The notes below the pieces were generated by a model. That model saw nothing but the letters and a program-made list of their open reading frames with translations. It was not told the DNA's origin and made no database searches. Below are positions 1 through 6,000 of a stretch of DNA of 6,412 nt, one piece after another. Position 1 is the first letter of the stretch. The number at the start of each line of letters is the position of its first letter. The position numbers and the translations under genes were made by a program. Origin of the DNA: Clostridiales bacterium (GTDB lineage Bacteria; Bacillota; Clostridia; Peptostreptococcales; Anaerovoracaceae); contig DPKU01000181.1 of assembly GCA_003542355.1 (NCBI GenBank), forward strand, positions 1 to 6,412. Reading direction: 5' to 3'.

Positions 1-2
1 CC

Positions 3-317
3 GAAGAACCCGCGGCACCCCAGCCTCGAGCTCCGGAGCCTGCCGCGGCCGCAGATCCCAAAGAAATGGGCGAAGTAGAGCTCTGGCGACGTGTTATGGA
101 AGATGAGCGGATCTCCAAAATGGCACGGACCTGCGGCAGTGTTCTGCGGGAGATCTCCGATCATATATTCACGGTACAGATCAGCAACAGCATACAGGAA
201 GAGCAGTTTAAGAAAGAAGAAAAGCTGCTGGAGGAGATCCTGGAAGAAAATACAGGAAGACGGCTCAAGATGCATCTTCTTCTCAAGGATGCGGAAGTAC
301 AGGAATCATTCATATAG
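3..317 (+). CDS. dnaX: DNA polymerase III subunit tau/gamma, C-terminal fragment (5' end outside window)
   Basis: This frame is open from the left edge (first full codon at 3) to the TAG at 315-317, so only the last 104 residues of a much longer protein are present. It starts with a Pro/Ala/Glu-rich linker (about residues 1-20), then a mixed alpha/beta domain starting near 'VELWRRV', rich in charged helix residues, as in the C-terminal region of Firmicute DnaX. In the family, DnaX is the clamp-loader ATPase that opens the sliding clamp and ties the polymerase cores together; the ATPase part lies off the left edge. The assignment rests on this linker-plus-domain pattern and on the neighbours ybaB and recR, the classic dnaX-ybaB-recR order. 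No A-rich slippery site for a short gamma form lies in this fragment. The first ATG in the frame, at 66, is internal and is not a real start. Confidence 0.85.
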   Translation, partial: EEPAAPQPRAPEPAAAADPKEMGEVELWRRVMEDERISKMARTCGSVLREISDHIFTVQISNSIQEEQFKKEEKLLEEILEENTGRRLKMHLLLKDAEVQESFI

Positions 318-337
318 ACATCAGGAAAGGATCAAAA

Positions 338-694
338 ATGGGCAAGGGAATGAAGGCCGGCAAAAAACCCGGCGGTAAAAAAGACAATATGCAGGCGCAG
401 ATGGCACAGCTCCAGATGATGCAGCAAAAAATGGAAGCGGTCCAATCTGAGATCGATGAAAAACAGGCAGAAGCCACGGCCGGAGGCGGAGCCGTCAGCG
501 TCACCGTCAACGGAAAACATCAGCTGGTGAGCGTATCGATCCGGCCCGATGTATGCGATCCTGAGGATGTGGAAATGTTGCAGGATATGATCCTGGTGGC
601 GACCAACGAAGCGCTGCGCCAGATCGATGAGATCAGCCAGTCTGAGATGAGCAAAGTCACAGGCGGCATGGGAATGCCTCCCGGAGTGATGTAA
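338..694 (+). CDS. ybaB: YbaB/EbfC family nucleoid-associated DNA-binding protein
   Basis: A 118-residue protein of the YbaB/EbfC family, small dimeric proteins that bind DNA and coat the nucleoid; the gene is usually next to recR. Residues 18-45 form a Gln/Met-rich helix ([12 protein letters not shown]), followed by the family's central sheet with '[20 protein letters not shown]' (49-68), then '[20 protein letters not shown]' (74-93), a second long helix, and a Gly/Met/Pro-rich tail (109-118) like the usual GGLGLPG ending. The ATG at 338 is preceded by AGGAAAGG (323-330) at 7-base spacing and starts 20 bases after dnaX stops. The N-terminus is unusually basic, with six lysines in the first 15 residues. 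An internal Met18 would remove this tail but lacks the good ribosome binding site. Family assignment is secure; the exact role in this organism is inferred. Confidence 0.93.
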   Translation: MGKGMKAGKKPGGKKDNMQAQMAQLQMMQQKMEAVQSEIDEKQAEATAGGGAVSVTVNGKHQLVSVSIRPDVCDPEDVEMLQDMILVATNEALRQIDEISQSEMSKVTGGMGMPPGVM

Positions 695-699
695 GCAGG
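693..699 (+). promoter_or_regulatory. Ribosome binding site that sets the recR start
   Basis: AAGCAGG lies 6 bases before the ATG at 706 but directly abuts the ATG at 700. The spacing therefore favours 706 as the recR start. It overlaps the ybaB stop codon (TAA at 692-694), so the two genes are probably translationally linked. Confidence 0.55.
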
Positions 700-705
700 A
701 TGCAG

Positions 706-1305
706 ATGAAGTATTACGCAAAGCCTTTGACCCGACTCATCGCAGAGATGTCGAAGCTGCCGGGGATCGGCTACAAGAGCGCCCAGCGGCTGGCTTTTCA
801 TATTCTGTCGTTGTCCGAAGCGGAAGTGGCGGCTTTGGCAGAATCGATCGTCCAGGCCAAGGCGAACATGAAATACTGCTCGGTCTGCGGCAACCTGACC
901 GACGTGGATCCCTGTTCGGTCTGCTCGGATACGGCCAGAGATCCCGATGTGATCTGTGTGGTAGAGAGTCCCAGAGATGTGTCCGCCATGGAACGGGTCA
1001 AGGAATATCGAGGGCAGTATCACGTGCTGAATGGGGCCATTTCTCCCATGGATGGGATCGGCCCGGAAGAAATCAATCTCAAATCGCTCATTCTCCGATT
1101 GCAGCAGAGCGATGTAAGGGAAGTGATCCTGGCTACGAATCCCAACATCGAGGGGGAAGCGACGGCGATGTACATCGCCCGGCTTGTCAAACCGTCTGGC
1201 ATCAAAGTGACCCGAATCGCCCACGGGATCCCCGTTGGCGGAGATCTGGAATATGCTGATGAAGTGACGCTGTCCATGGCGATGGAAGGGCGCAGAGAAT
1301 TGTAG
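706..1305 (+). CDS. recR: Recombination mediator protein RecR
   Basis: A 199-residue protein, full length for RecR (about 198-201 in E. coli and B. subtilis). RecR forms a ring that, with RecO (and RecF), loads RecA on single-stranded gaps during recombinational repair. From Met at 706: an N-terminal helix-hairpin-helix with '[18 protein letters not shown]' (residues 17-34), a four-cysteine zinc finger (Cys58, Cys61, Cys70, Cys73), and a Toprim domain running from '[15 protein letters not shown]' to '[18 protein letters not shown]' (about 143-160). It ends in the conserved '[22 protein letters not shown]'. The start at 706 gives the canonical MKYYAKPL and fits the AAGCAGG site; an alternative ATG at 700 adds only two residues. 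It sits 11 bases after ybaB, consistent with cotranscription from dnaX. Confidence 0.98.
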   Translation: MKYYAKPLTRLIAEMSKLPGIGYKSAQRLAFHILSLSEAEVAALAESIVQAKANMKYCSVCGNLTDVDPCSVCSDTARDPDVICVVESPRDVSAMERVKEYRGQYHVLNGAISPMDGIGPEEINLKSLILRLQQSDVREVILATNPNIEGEATAMYIARLVKPSGIKVTRIAHGIPVGGDLEYADEVTLSMAMEGRREL

Positions 1306-1321
1306 GCTTCGGCCGGAACAC

Positions 1322-1327
1322 GGGAGG
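1322..1327 (+). promoter_or_regulatory. Strong ribosome binding site of the amidohydrolase
   Basis: GGGAGG lies 4 bases before the ATG at 1332, within the 26-base gap after recR. No promoter-like -35/-10 pair is visible in that gap, so the gene is probably read from the upstream transcript. Confidence 0.6.
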
Positions 1328-1331
1328 TAGT

Positions 1332-2693
1332 ATGAGACGCATACTGATCAAAGGTGGTCGGATCATCGACAGCCGTCAGCAATTGGATAAAATAGCGAAC
1401 CTGCTGATCCAGGACGGACAGATCGCAGCCATCACCGACGAGGAACCTGCCGCAGATCAGGTGATCGACGCGCGCGGTTTGATCGTCAGCCCGGGCTTTG
1501 TGGACCTGCATATGCACGAGGACCCCTTCGATGAGCAAAAGGGAAAAATGGGTCAGGACATCGCGCGATCCATGGCGCTCATGGGAGTCACCACCTGCAT
1601 GGGTGGGAATTGCGGCGAGAACTTTTATCCACCGGACGGCTACATGGACCACATGGACCGTCACGGAAACTGCGTCAACATGGGTTTGTTTGCCGGTCAT
1701 ACCTACGTACGGGAGGCCTGCGGGGGTCTCGACAAATACGCACCGGTCACTGATGAGATCCTGGACCGGATGGAAGCGACGACATCAGAGCTTCTTGCCA
1801 AAGGCTGCATGGGCGTATCCTTCGGGGTCAAGTACGTGCCCGGCACCTCCTGGGAAGAAATCATCCGACTCTCCAGGTTATGCAATCCAGAGGACAGACT
1901 GGTGACTGCCCATGTGCGCAAAGATGTGAGCGGCGTGTTCGAAGCGGTGGAAGAAATGGCGAAGATCGCCCGGGAAGCAGGTGTGCGCGTCCAGGTTTCC
2001 CACGTTGGCAGTATGGGCGGATACGGACAGATGGAAAAGCTTCTGGAGGATCTGGATCGGTACCGCAGCCAGGGTGTGGACATGTATTTTGACTGTTACC
2101 CGTACGATGCGTTCAGCACCACCATCGGTGCGACCACCTATGATGAAGGCTTTCTAAAGGAGTATCAGGCCGACTACGACAGCGTTCAACTGGTGGACGG
2201 GCGTTATGCGGGAATGCGGTGCACCAAAGAGATCTTTGACTGGGCAAGAGCCAATGAGCCCTGGGCGAAGACCATCGGATACTTCATGAAACCGGAAGAT
2301 ATCGTCCTGGCTCTGAGACATCCTTATGTGATGCTGGCCAGCGACGGACTCAGAAGCGGCCCCAAAGGGCATCCCCGGGCAGCCGGCGCTTTCCCGCGCC
2401 TCATTTGCCAATACGTAAAAACCGGGAAAATATCACTGAACGAAGCGCTCCGGAAGATGACGGACTTGCCTGCAGAGCGGCTGAAACTATCGCGGAAAGG
2501 CAATTTGTGCGTGGGCGCGGATGCAGATATCACTCTATTTGACTACGATAAGCTACAGGATCGGGCAACCTACGAGGACCCGGCGTTGCCTCCTGCGGGC
2601 ATCGCCTACGTATTGATCAACGGACAGATCGCCGTGGATCACGGAGATCTTGTGAATGAAACGCTGGGTCGGGCTGTGCGATTCGGACAGTAA
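1332..2693 (+). CDS. Amidohydrolase, N-acyl-D-amino-acid deacylase (D-aminoacylase) type
   Basis: A 453-residue metal-dependent amidohydrolase. The nearest family I recognise is D-aminoacylase / N-acyl-D-amino-acid deacylase, which frees D-amino acids from N-acyl-D-amino acids. An N-terminal beta-sandwich (1-52, 'ILIKGGRIIDS') leads into the barrel with His60-x-His62 ('DLHMHEDP'). The other expected metal and catalytic residues are Cys94 in 'GGNCGEN', His194 in 'AHVR', His224 in 'SHVG' and Asp338 in 'ASDG', then 'GHPRAAGAFPR' (346-356). In the Alcaligenes enzyme the metal-binding cysteine and the His pair lie in the same motifs, and its two His are also 30 residues apart. The C-terminal sandwich is marked by 'GNLCVGADADITLFD' (390-404). 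There is no signal peptide, so it is cytoplasmic. It lies 26 bases after recR and 34 before a serine hydrolase. Superfamily and subgroup are well supported; the actual substrate is inferred, and a related cyclic amide or dipeptide is possible. Confidence 0.85.
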   Translation: MRRILIKGGRIIDSRQQLDKIANLLIQDGQIAAITDEEPAADQVIDARGLIVSPGFVDLHMHEDPFDEQKGKMGQDIARSMALMGVTTCMGGNCGENFYPPDGYMDHMDRHGNCVNMGLFAGHTYVREACGGLDKYAPVTDEILDRMEATTSELLAKGCMGVSFGVKYVPGTSWEEIIRLSRLCNPEDRLVTAHVRKDVSGVFEAVEEMAKIAREAGVRVQVSHVGSMGGYGQMEKLLEDLDRYRSQGVDMYFDCYPYDAFSTTIGATTYDEGFLKEYQADYDSVQLVDGRYAGMRCTKEIFDWARANEPWAKTIGYFMKPEDIVLALRHPYVMLASDGLRSGPKGHPRAAGAFPRLICQYVKTGKISLNEALRKMTDLPAERLKLSRKGNLCVGADADITLFDYDKLQDRATYEDPALPPAGIAYVLINGQIAVDHGDLVNETLGRAVRFGQ

Positions 2694-2715
2694 CCGCCAG
2701 ACACCATCGGCCATC

Positions 2716-2722
2716 AGGGGAG
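2716..2722 (+). promoter_or_regulatory. Ribosome binding site deciding the serine hydrolase start
   Basis: AGGGGAG lies 5 bases before the ATG at 2728 and 8 before the adjacent ATG at 2731; either is usable. It rules against the upstream in-frame ATG at 2656, which lies inside the amidohydrolase gene and has no comparable site. Confidence 0.6.
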
Positions 2723-2727
2723 AGCAC

Positions 2728-3501
2728 ATGATGAAACAACGCATACTGGAGCAAATTGCTTCCATGCCGGGGCACAATGGCATGTATTTTAAAAACCTGA
2801 TCACGGGCGAGAAGATCGAATATCGATCTGATGAATCCTTTGGCCCGGCTTCTGTGATCAAATTGCCGATCTTGATGCATATCTGTCAACTGGCGCGTCA
2901 GTGTCAGGTCCGGATGGACGAGAAGATCCGATGCCGGCATGCCGATAAGTTGGGCGGCTGTGGTGCTTTGCGCGCTTTTAACGATGAACCGGAGGTCTCC
3001 ATCTCTACGCTCTGCGAACTGATGATCACGATTTCCGATAATTCCGCAACCAACTTGTTGATTCACCGGTTCGGCATGGATGCACTGAACGAAAGCTTCC
3101 GGCAGATGGGCCTTTCCGTCACCCGGCTCAATCGCATTCTGTTTGACAACGAGGCTGCTTCCAGGGGTATCGAAAACGAGTTCAGCCCGGCGGAGATGGG
3201 CGATCTGCTGGAACAGATCTACCGCAGAAAATTTGTGGATGAGACCACTTCGATCTATATTGAGGATATGCTGATGAAGCAGCAGATCAACCACAAAATC
3301 CCCGGCATCATCGGCGATGCGGCCCCCATTGCACACAAGACCGGAGAAGACGAGGGCATTTCCAACGATGTGGCCCTTGTGTATGCGCCGGAACCCTTTG
3401 TTCTTTGCTATGCCGGCAACGGGACCAATGTGCCGGAGTTCGAGAACTTCATCCGCAAGACCGCATCCGAACTCTTCCTGTCCTGCGGAGGAAAGTTATG
3501 A
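2728..3501 (+). CDS. Beta-lactamase-fold serine hydrolase without signal peptide
   Basis: A 257-residue protein of the class A beta-lactamase / penicillin-recognising fold. All three signature motifs appear in order: Ser42-V-I-Lys45 (SxxK, nucleophile and base), Ser103-Asp-Asn105 in 'TISDNSATNLLI', and Lys204-Thr-Gly206 in 'AHKTGEDEG'. Glu142, in a short loop before 'SPAEMGDLL' (153-161), is the best candidate for the class A general base (Glu166), but the loop is shorter and this is uncertain. True beta-lactamases are exported; this protein begins MMKQRILEQIASM with no signal peptide, lipobox or membrane segment, so a cytoplasmic amidase, esterase or peptidase on small D-amino-acid or peptide substrates is more likely than antibiotic resistance. 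It follows the amidohydrolase by 34 bases, and its TGA (3499-3501) overlaps the lgt ATG. Fold assignment is firm; the substrate is unknown. Confidence 0.85.
   Translation: MMKQRILEQIASMPGHNGMYFKNLITGEKIEYRSDESFGPASVIKLPILMHICQLARQCQVRMDEKIRCRHADKLGGCGALRAFNDEPEVSISTLCELMITISDNSATNLLIHRFGMDALNESFRQMGLSVTRLNRILFDNEAASRGIENEFSPAEMGDLLEQIYRRKFVDETTSIYIEDMLMKQQINHKIPGIIGDAAPIAHKTGEDEGISNDVALVYAPEPFVLCYAGNGTNVPEFENFIRKTASELFLSCGGKL
3487..3491 (+). promoter_or_regulatory. lgt ribosome binding site inside the preceding gene
   Basis: GGAGG, followed by AAAG, lies in the last codons of the serine hydrolase gene. It is 6 bases before ATG 3498 and 9 before ATG 3501. The ATGA overlap at 3498-3501 places the start on top of the upstream stop, the usual arrangement for translational coupling. 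Confidence 0.6.
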
Positions 3502-4241
3502 TGACTTCGCCGGGCCGAGTCGCCTTTACCGTGTTCGGCCTGGAGGTGATGTGGTACGGTATCATGATCGCTTCGGGTATGCTGGCTGCGGTGGGACTGG
3601 CTTATTTGCGGGCGCCCGGTGCTGGATTGGATCGGGACCGCATCGTAGACATCGCACTGTACTGTATCCCGGCCGGCGCGATCGGGGCAAGATTCTATTA
3701 CGTTCTTTTTGAATGGAGCTACTATGTTCAGCACCCCGATCAGATCCTGAACTTCCGCTCCGGCGGGCTGGCGATCCACGGGGGATTGATTTTCGGCATC
3801 ACTCTGGGCATATTCCTGTGCCGACGCTGGAAACTGGACATCCCAAAGTATATGGACATTGCAGCCCCTTCCGTTGCCCTGGGGCAAGCTATCGGGCGAT
3901 GGGGCAATTTTTTTAACAGCGAAGCGCACGGCGGGCCCACAGATCTGCCCTGGGCTGTGATCGTGAACGGAAATGCCGTGCATCCCACTTTTTTGTACGA
4001 ATCAGTGTGGTGTTTTCTGCTCTGCATCTTCCTGATCTGGTATGATAAGACCGGGCATAAAAAGTTTGACGGCCAGATCTTTCTGATGTATGCAGGGCTC
4101 TATTCGGCAGAGCGCTTCTTTGTGGAAGGCCTGCGTACGGACAGCCTGATGCTGGGGCCCTTCCGGCAGGCTCAGTTGTTCAGCGCAGCAGTGATCCTGT
4201 TCTGTCTGGTCATTTATGGATATAAGGAGAAAAAGAAGTGA
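3498..4241 (+). CDS. lgt: Prolipoprotein diacylglyceryl transferase
   Basis: A 247-residue integral membrane enzyme that moves diacylglyceryl from phosphatidylglycerol to the lipobox cysteine of prolipoproteins, the first step of lipoprotein maturation. Key residues match E. coli Lgt: Tyr20 in 'MWYGIM', His94 in 'AIHGGLIFG' (E. coli His103), and the signature Arg134-W-G-Asn137-FF-Asn140...Glu142...Gly145. The His-to-Arg (40) and Arg-to-Gly (11) spacings equal those in E. coli. 'HPTFLYES' (162-169) and 'ERFFVEGLRTDS' (205-216, with Arg206) complete the pattern. Several hydrophobic helices are visible, for example 19-36, 52-71, 89-108, 167-182 and 226-242. It is shorter than the 291-residue E. 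coli protein but normal for Firmicutes. The start at 3498 fits the GGAGG site; the in-frame ATG at 3405 lies deep in the previous gene and would add a non-homologous tail. The 3' end overlaps ychF by 4 bases. Confidence 0.97.
   Translation: MMTSPGRVAFTVFGLEVMWYGIMIASGMLAAVGLAYLRAPGAGLDRDRIVDIALYCIPAGAIGARFYYVLFEWSYYVQHPDQILNFRSGGLAIHGGLIFGITLGIFLCRRWKLDIPKYMDIAAPSVALGQAIGRWGNFFNSEAHGGPTDLPWAVIVNGNAVHPTFLYESVWCFLLCIFLIWYDKTGHKKFDGQIFLMYAGLYSAERFFVEGLRTDSLMLGPFRQAQLFSAAVILFCLVIYGYKEKKK
4224..4229 (+). promoter_or_regulatory. ychF ribosome binding site with GTG start
   Basis: AAGGAG lies 8 bases before a GTG start at 4238. The overlap GTGA (4238-4241) joins the ychF start to the lgt stop TGA (4239-4241), again suggesting coupled translation. 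Confidence 0.6.
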
Positions 4242-5332
4242 AACTGGGAATCGTAGGCCTGCCCAACGTGGGCAAGAGCACCTTGTTTAATGCCATCACG
4301 AAGGCGGGCGCCGAGGCTGCAAATTATCCCTTTTGCACCATCGAACCCAACGTGGGCGTCGTGACGGTGCCCGATGAACGAATCAAGGTGCTCCACGAGA
4401 TGTACCACGCCAAGCGTGCGATCTATACGACCATCGAGTTTTACGATATTGCCGGACTGGTGAAGGGTGCATCCAAAGGGGAGGGCCTGGGCAATAAATT
4501 CCTGGGCCACATCCGGGAAGTGGCCGCCATCATACATGTAGTCCGGTGTTTTGAAGATCCGGGCGTTGTTCACGTTGACGGCAAGATCGATCCGCTGTCA
4601 GACATTGAAGTGATCAACACAGAACTGATCCTGTCGGACATGGAAGTGCTGGACCGCAGCATCCAGCGGCTCCGGAAGAGCGCCAGGGCAGATAAAAATC
4701 TGTCCGGAGAACTGGAGCTTCTTTTACGTCTGCAAAAGATCCTGGAGGAAGGAAAATCTGCCCGGTCCATGGATTTTACGGGGGAAGAAGCAGAAATCGT
4801 GAAAGAGCTGAATCTGTTGTCCAATAAGCCGATCATCTACGCTGCGAATGTAGCCGAGGATCAGGTAGGATTGGGCGCAGACAATCCCTTCGTCCGCCAG
4901 GTGGAAGAATTTGCTGCGGCAGAAGGTTCGGAAGCCGTCGTGATCTCAGCCAAGGTGGAAGCGGAGATCGCAGAGCTGGACGAAGATGAAAAGCAGATGT
5001 TTCTGGAGGAGCTTGGCATTACGCAGTCCGGGCTGGAACAGTTGATCAAAGCATCCTATAAACTGCTGGACCTCATTTCATTTCTGACCGCCGGTGAGCC
5101 GGAGGTGCGTGCGTGGACCGTCCGGCGCGGCACCAAGGCGCCTCAGGCGGCGGGGAAGATCCACTCGGATTTTGAGAAGGGATTTATACGTGCAGAGACC
5201 ATCGCATACGACAAGCTCATTGAAAGCGGGGGCAACATCGCTGCTGCAAAAGAAAAAGGGCTGGTCCGAAGCGAAGGAAAAGAATACGTTGTAAAGGACG
5301 GCGACGTGATGCACTTTTTATTCAACGTCTGA
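4238..5332 (+). CDS. ychF: Redox-regulated ATPase YchF (OLA1/Obg family P-loop protein)
   Basis: A 364-residue protein, full length for YchF (about 363-366). It belongs to the Obg branch of translation-factor P-loop proteins but binds ATP rather than GTP; it associates with ribosomes and is linked to oxidative-stress responses in other bacteria. Visible features are the P-loop 'GLPNVGKST' (7-15), the G2 stretch '[12 protein letters not shown]' (29-40), DIAG (70-73) with '[11 protein letters not shown]' (76-86), and the conserved His112 in 'VVHVDGK' (E. coli His114). The family's NxxE (Asn204-Glu207, 'NVAE') replaces the GTPase NKxD, which explains ATP preference. 'SAK' (237-239) is G5, a coiled-coil insert occupies about 127-175, and a C-terminal TGS domain ('[20 protein letters not shown]', 282-301) ends in '[14 protein letters not shown]'. 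The GTG start with AAGGAG and the [15 protein letters not shown]-terminus support 4238. It is probably coupled to lgt. Confidence 0.98.
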   Translation: MKLGIVGLPNVGKSTLFNAITKAGAEAANYPFCTIEPNVGVVTVPDERIKVLHEMYHAKRAIYTTIEFYDIAGLVKGASKGEGLGNKFLGHIREVAAIIHVVRCFEDPGVVHVDGKIDPLSDIEVINTELILSDMEVLDRSIQRLRKSARADKNLSGELELLLRLQKILEEGKSARSMDFTGEEAEIVKELNLLSNKPIIYAANVAEDQVGLGADNPFVRQVEEFAAAEGSEAVVISAKVEAEIAELDEDEKQMFLEELGITQSGLEQLIKASYKLLDLISFLTAGEPEVRAWTVRRGTKAPQAAGKIHSDFEKGFIRAETIAYDKLIESGGNIAAAKEKGLVRSEGKEYVVKDGDVMHFLFNV

Positions 5333-5362
5333 CAGAGGATCGTAGGATCCGGAGAATGAATC

Positions 5363-5929
5363 ATGAAAGAAAATTACGAAAAAATATTTCAGCGAAATCC
5401 GGCCAACGGAAAAATCATCATCGAAGTATCACTGAACAATTATCTTGAATTCTTCCACGAATGGGACAATGCAGCGTTTAAAAAGAGAGATATGCACCCC
5501 GAGTTGGCAGCGTTTCTGATCGAATGCTCGGAAGACATTCCACTCAAAGAAGAACTGGAGATCCAGTTTTACCTGGAGACGGGGGCGCCGGATCCTCAGC
5601 AGGAGGAAACGATCCGGACCAGCTACCGGAACTTTTATAATGCGCTGATCTGCTGGGAAAAAAAAGAGGTCAAGCGGATCATCACGGGCTCCGGCATCCT
5701 GCTGCTCATCGCTATGACTCTCCTTCTTCTGTATACCGTCCTGAGCGGAAGTGATACCGATACGATCGTGTCTTCTGTGTTAATGGAAAGTCTTCTCATC
5801 GGCGGATGGGTACTGACCTGGGAGGCCTTTCACGGCATCGCCATCGATATCATTCAACCGTTTAAGCGCCGAAAGGCGCTAAAGCGATTCTTTGATACGA
5901 CCATCAGTTTTCGTTATTTCAGCCAATAG
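5363..5929 (+). CDS. Uncharacterised protein with soluble N-terminal domain and two C-terminal membrane helices
   Basis: A 188-residue protein of unknown function. Residues 1-103 look soluble and acidic, with 'IIIEVSLNNYLEFFHEWDNAAFKKRDMH' split across about 18-45 and helix-rich stretches around 47-57 and 80-98. Two hydrophobic segments follow, about 106-128 ('IITGSGILLLIAMTLLLLY' core) and 135-155, then a basic tail (167-175, 'PFKRRKALK'), suggesting both ends face the cytoplasm. The combination of an xPF/AAF..RD(L/M)..E..fI block with a C-terminal 'GGWVLTWEAFHGIAIDI' resembles, from memory, a widespread family of small bacterial membrane proteins without assigned function; this is recognition, not a search result. 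GGAG (5351-5354) precedes the ATG by 8 bases, 30 bases after ychF. It is the last gene before the terminator. An eight-A run at 5658-5665 lies just before the first helix. Confidence 0.8.
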   Translation: MKENYEKIFQRNPANGKIIIEVSLNNYLEFFHEWDNAAFKKRDMHPELAAFLIECSEDIPLKEELEIQFYLETGAPDPQQEETIRTSYRNFYNALICWEKKEVKRIITGSGILLLIAMTLLLLYTVLSGSDTDTIVSSVLMESLLIGGWVLTWEAFHGIAIDIIQPFKRRKALKRFFDTTISFRYFSQ

Positions 5930-5946
5930 AAGACGCATGGGATCCT

Positions 5947-5995
5947 GCAATCAAAAAGCTGCGAAAAGAGATTCTTTCCGCAGCTTTTCCATTGC
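5947..5995. terminator. Bidirectional intrinsic terminator between convergent genes
   Basis: A perfect 10-base inverted repeat, AAAAGCTGCG (5954-5963) with CGCAGCTTTT (5979-5988), is flanked by a further 5-base pairing, GCAAT (5947-5951) with ATTGC (5991-5995). Reading rightward the stem ends in TTTT; reading leftward it ends in TTTTT. This suits termination of both the + strand operon and the - strand lysA. It fills most of the 71-base gap (5930-6000); nothing else is seen there. Confidence 0.85.
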
Positions 5996-6000
5996 GTGTA

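Noticed and set aside
1..317. Programmed frameshift site for a short DnaX (gamma) product
   Set aside because: No A-rich heptamer with a downstream stem is present in this fragment; any such site would be upstream of the window.
362..382. Two A6 runs in the ybaB 5' end as a slippage signal
   Set aside because: They encode Lys-Lys pairs and do not match the slippery heptamer in the correct frame; codon choice explains them.
520..1224. Long open frame on the - strand opposite ybaB and recR (234 codons)
   Set aside because: It is the mirror of strongly conserved ybaB and recR coding sequence, has no recognisable domain, and is rich in His/Arg/Asp as expected for a shadow frame.
2656..2727. Upstream in-frame start for the serine hydrolase
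   Set aside because: It lies inside the amidohydrolase coding region with no good ribosome binding site, and the added 24 residues do not form a signal peptide.
2617..3336. Long open frame on the - strand opposite the serine hydrolase (239 codons)
   Set aside because: The + strand carries intact SxxK/SDN/KTG motifs with a good ribosome binding site; the reverse frame shows no known motif.
3405..3497. Upstream in-frame start for lgt
   Set aside because: The extra 31 residues are an out-of-frame reading of the serine hydrolase end; GGAGG and the ATGA overlap point to 3498.
2728..3501. Antibiotic-resistance beta-lactamase
   Set aside because: There is no signal peptide, the Glu166 loop is shortened, and the gene sits in a housekeeping operon without mobile elements.
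5333..5362. Repeated AGGATC before the membrane protein gene as an operator or promoter
   Set aside because: The two copies are short and overlap the ribosome binding region; no -35/-10 pair or longer symmetry is visible.
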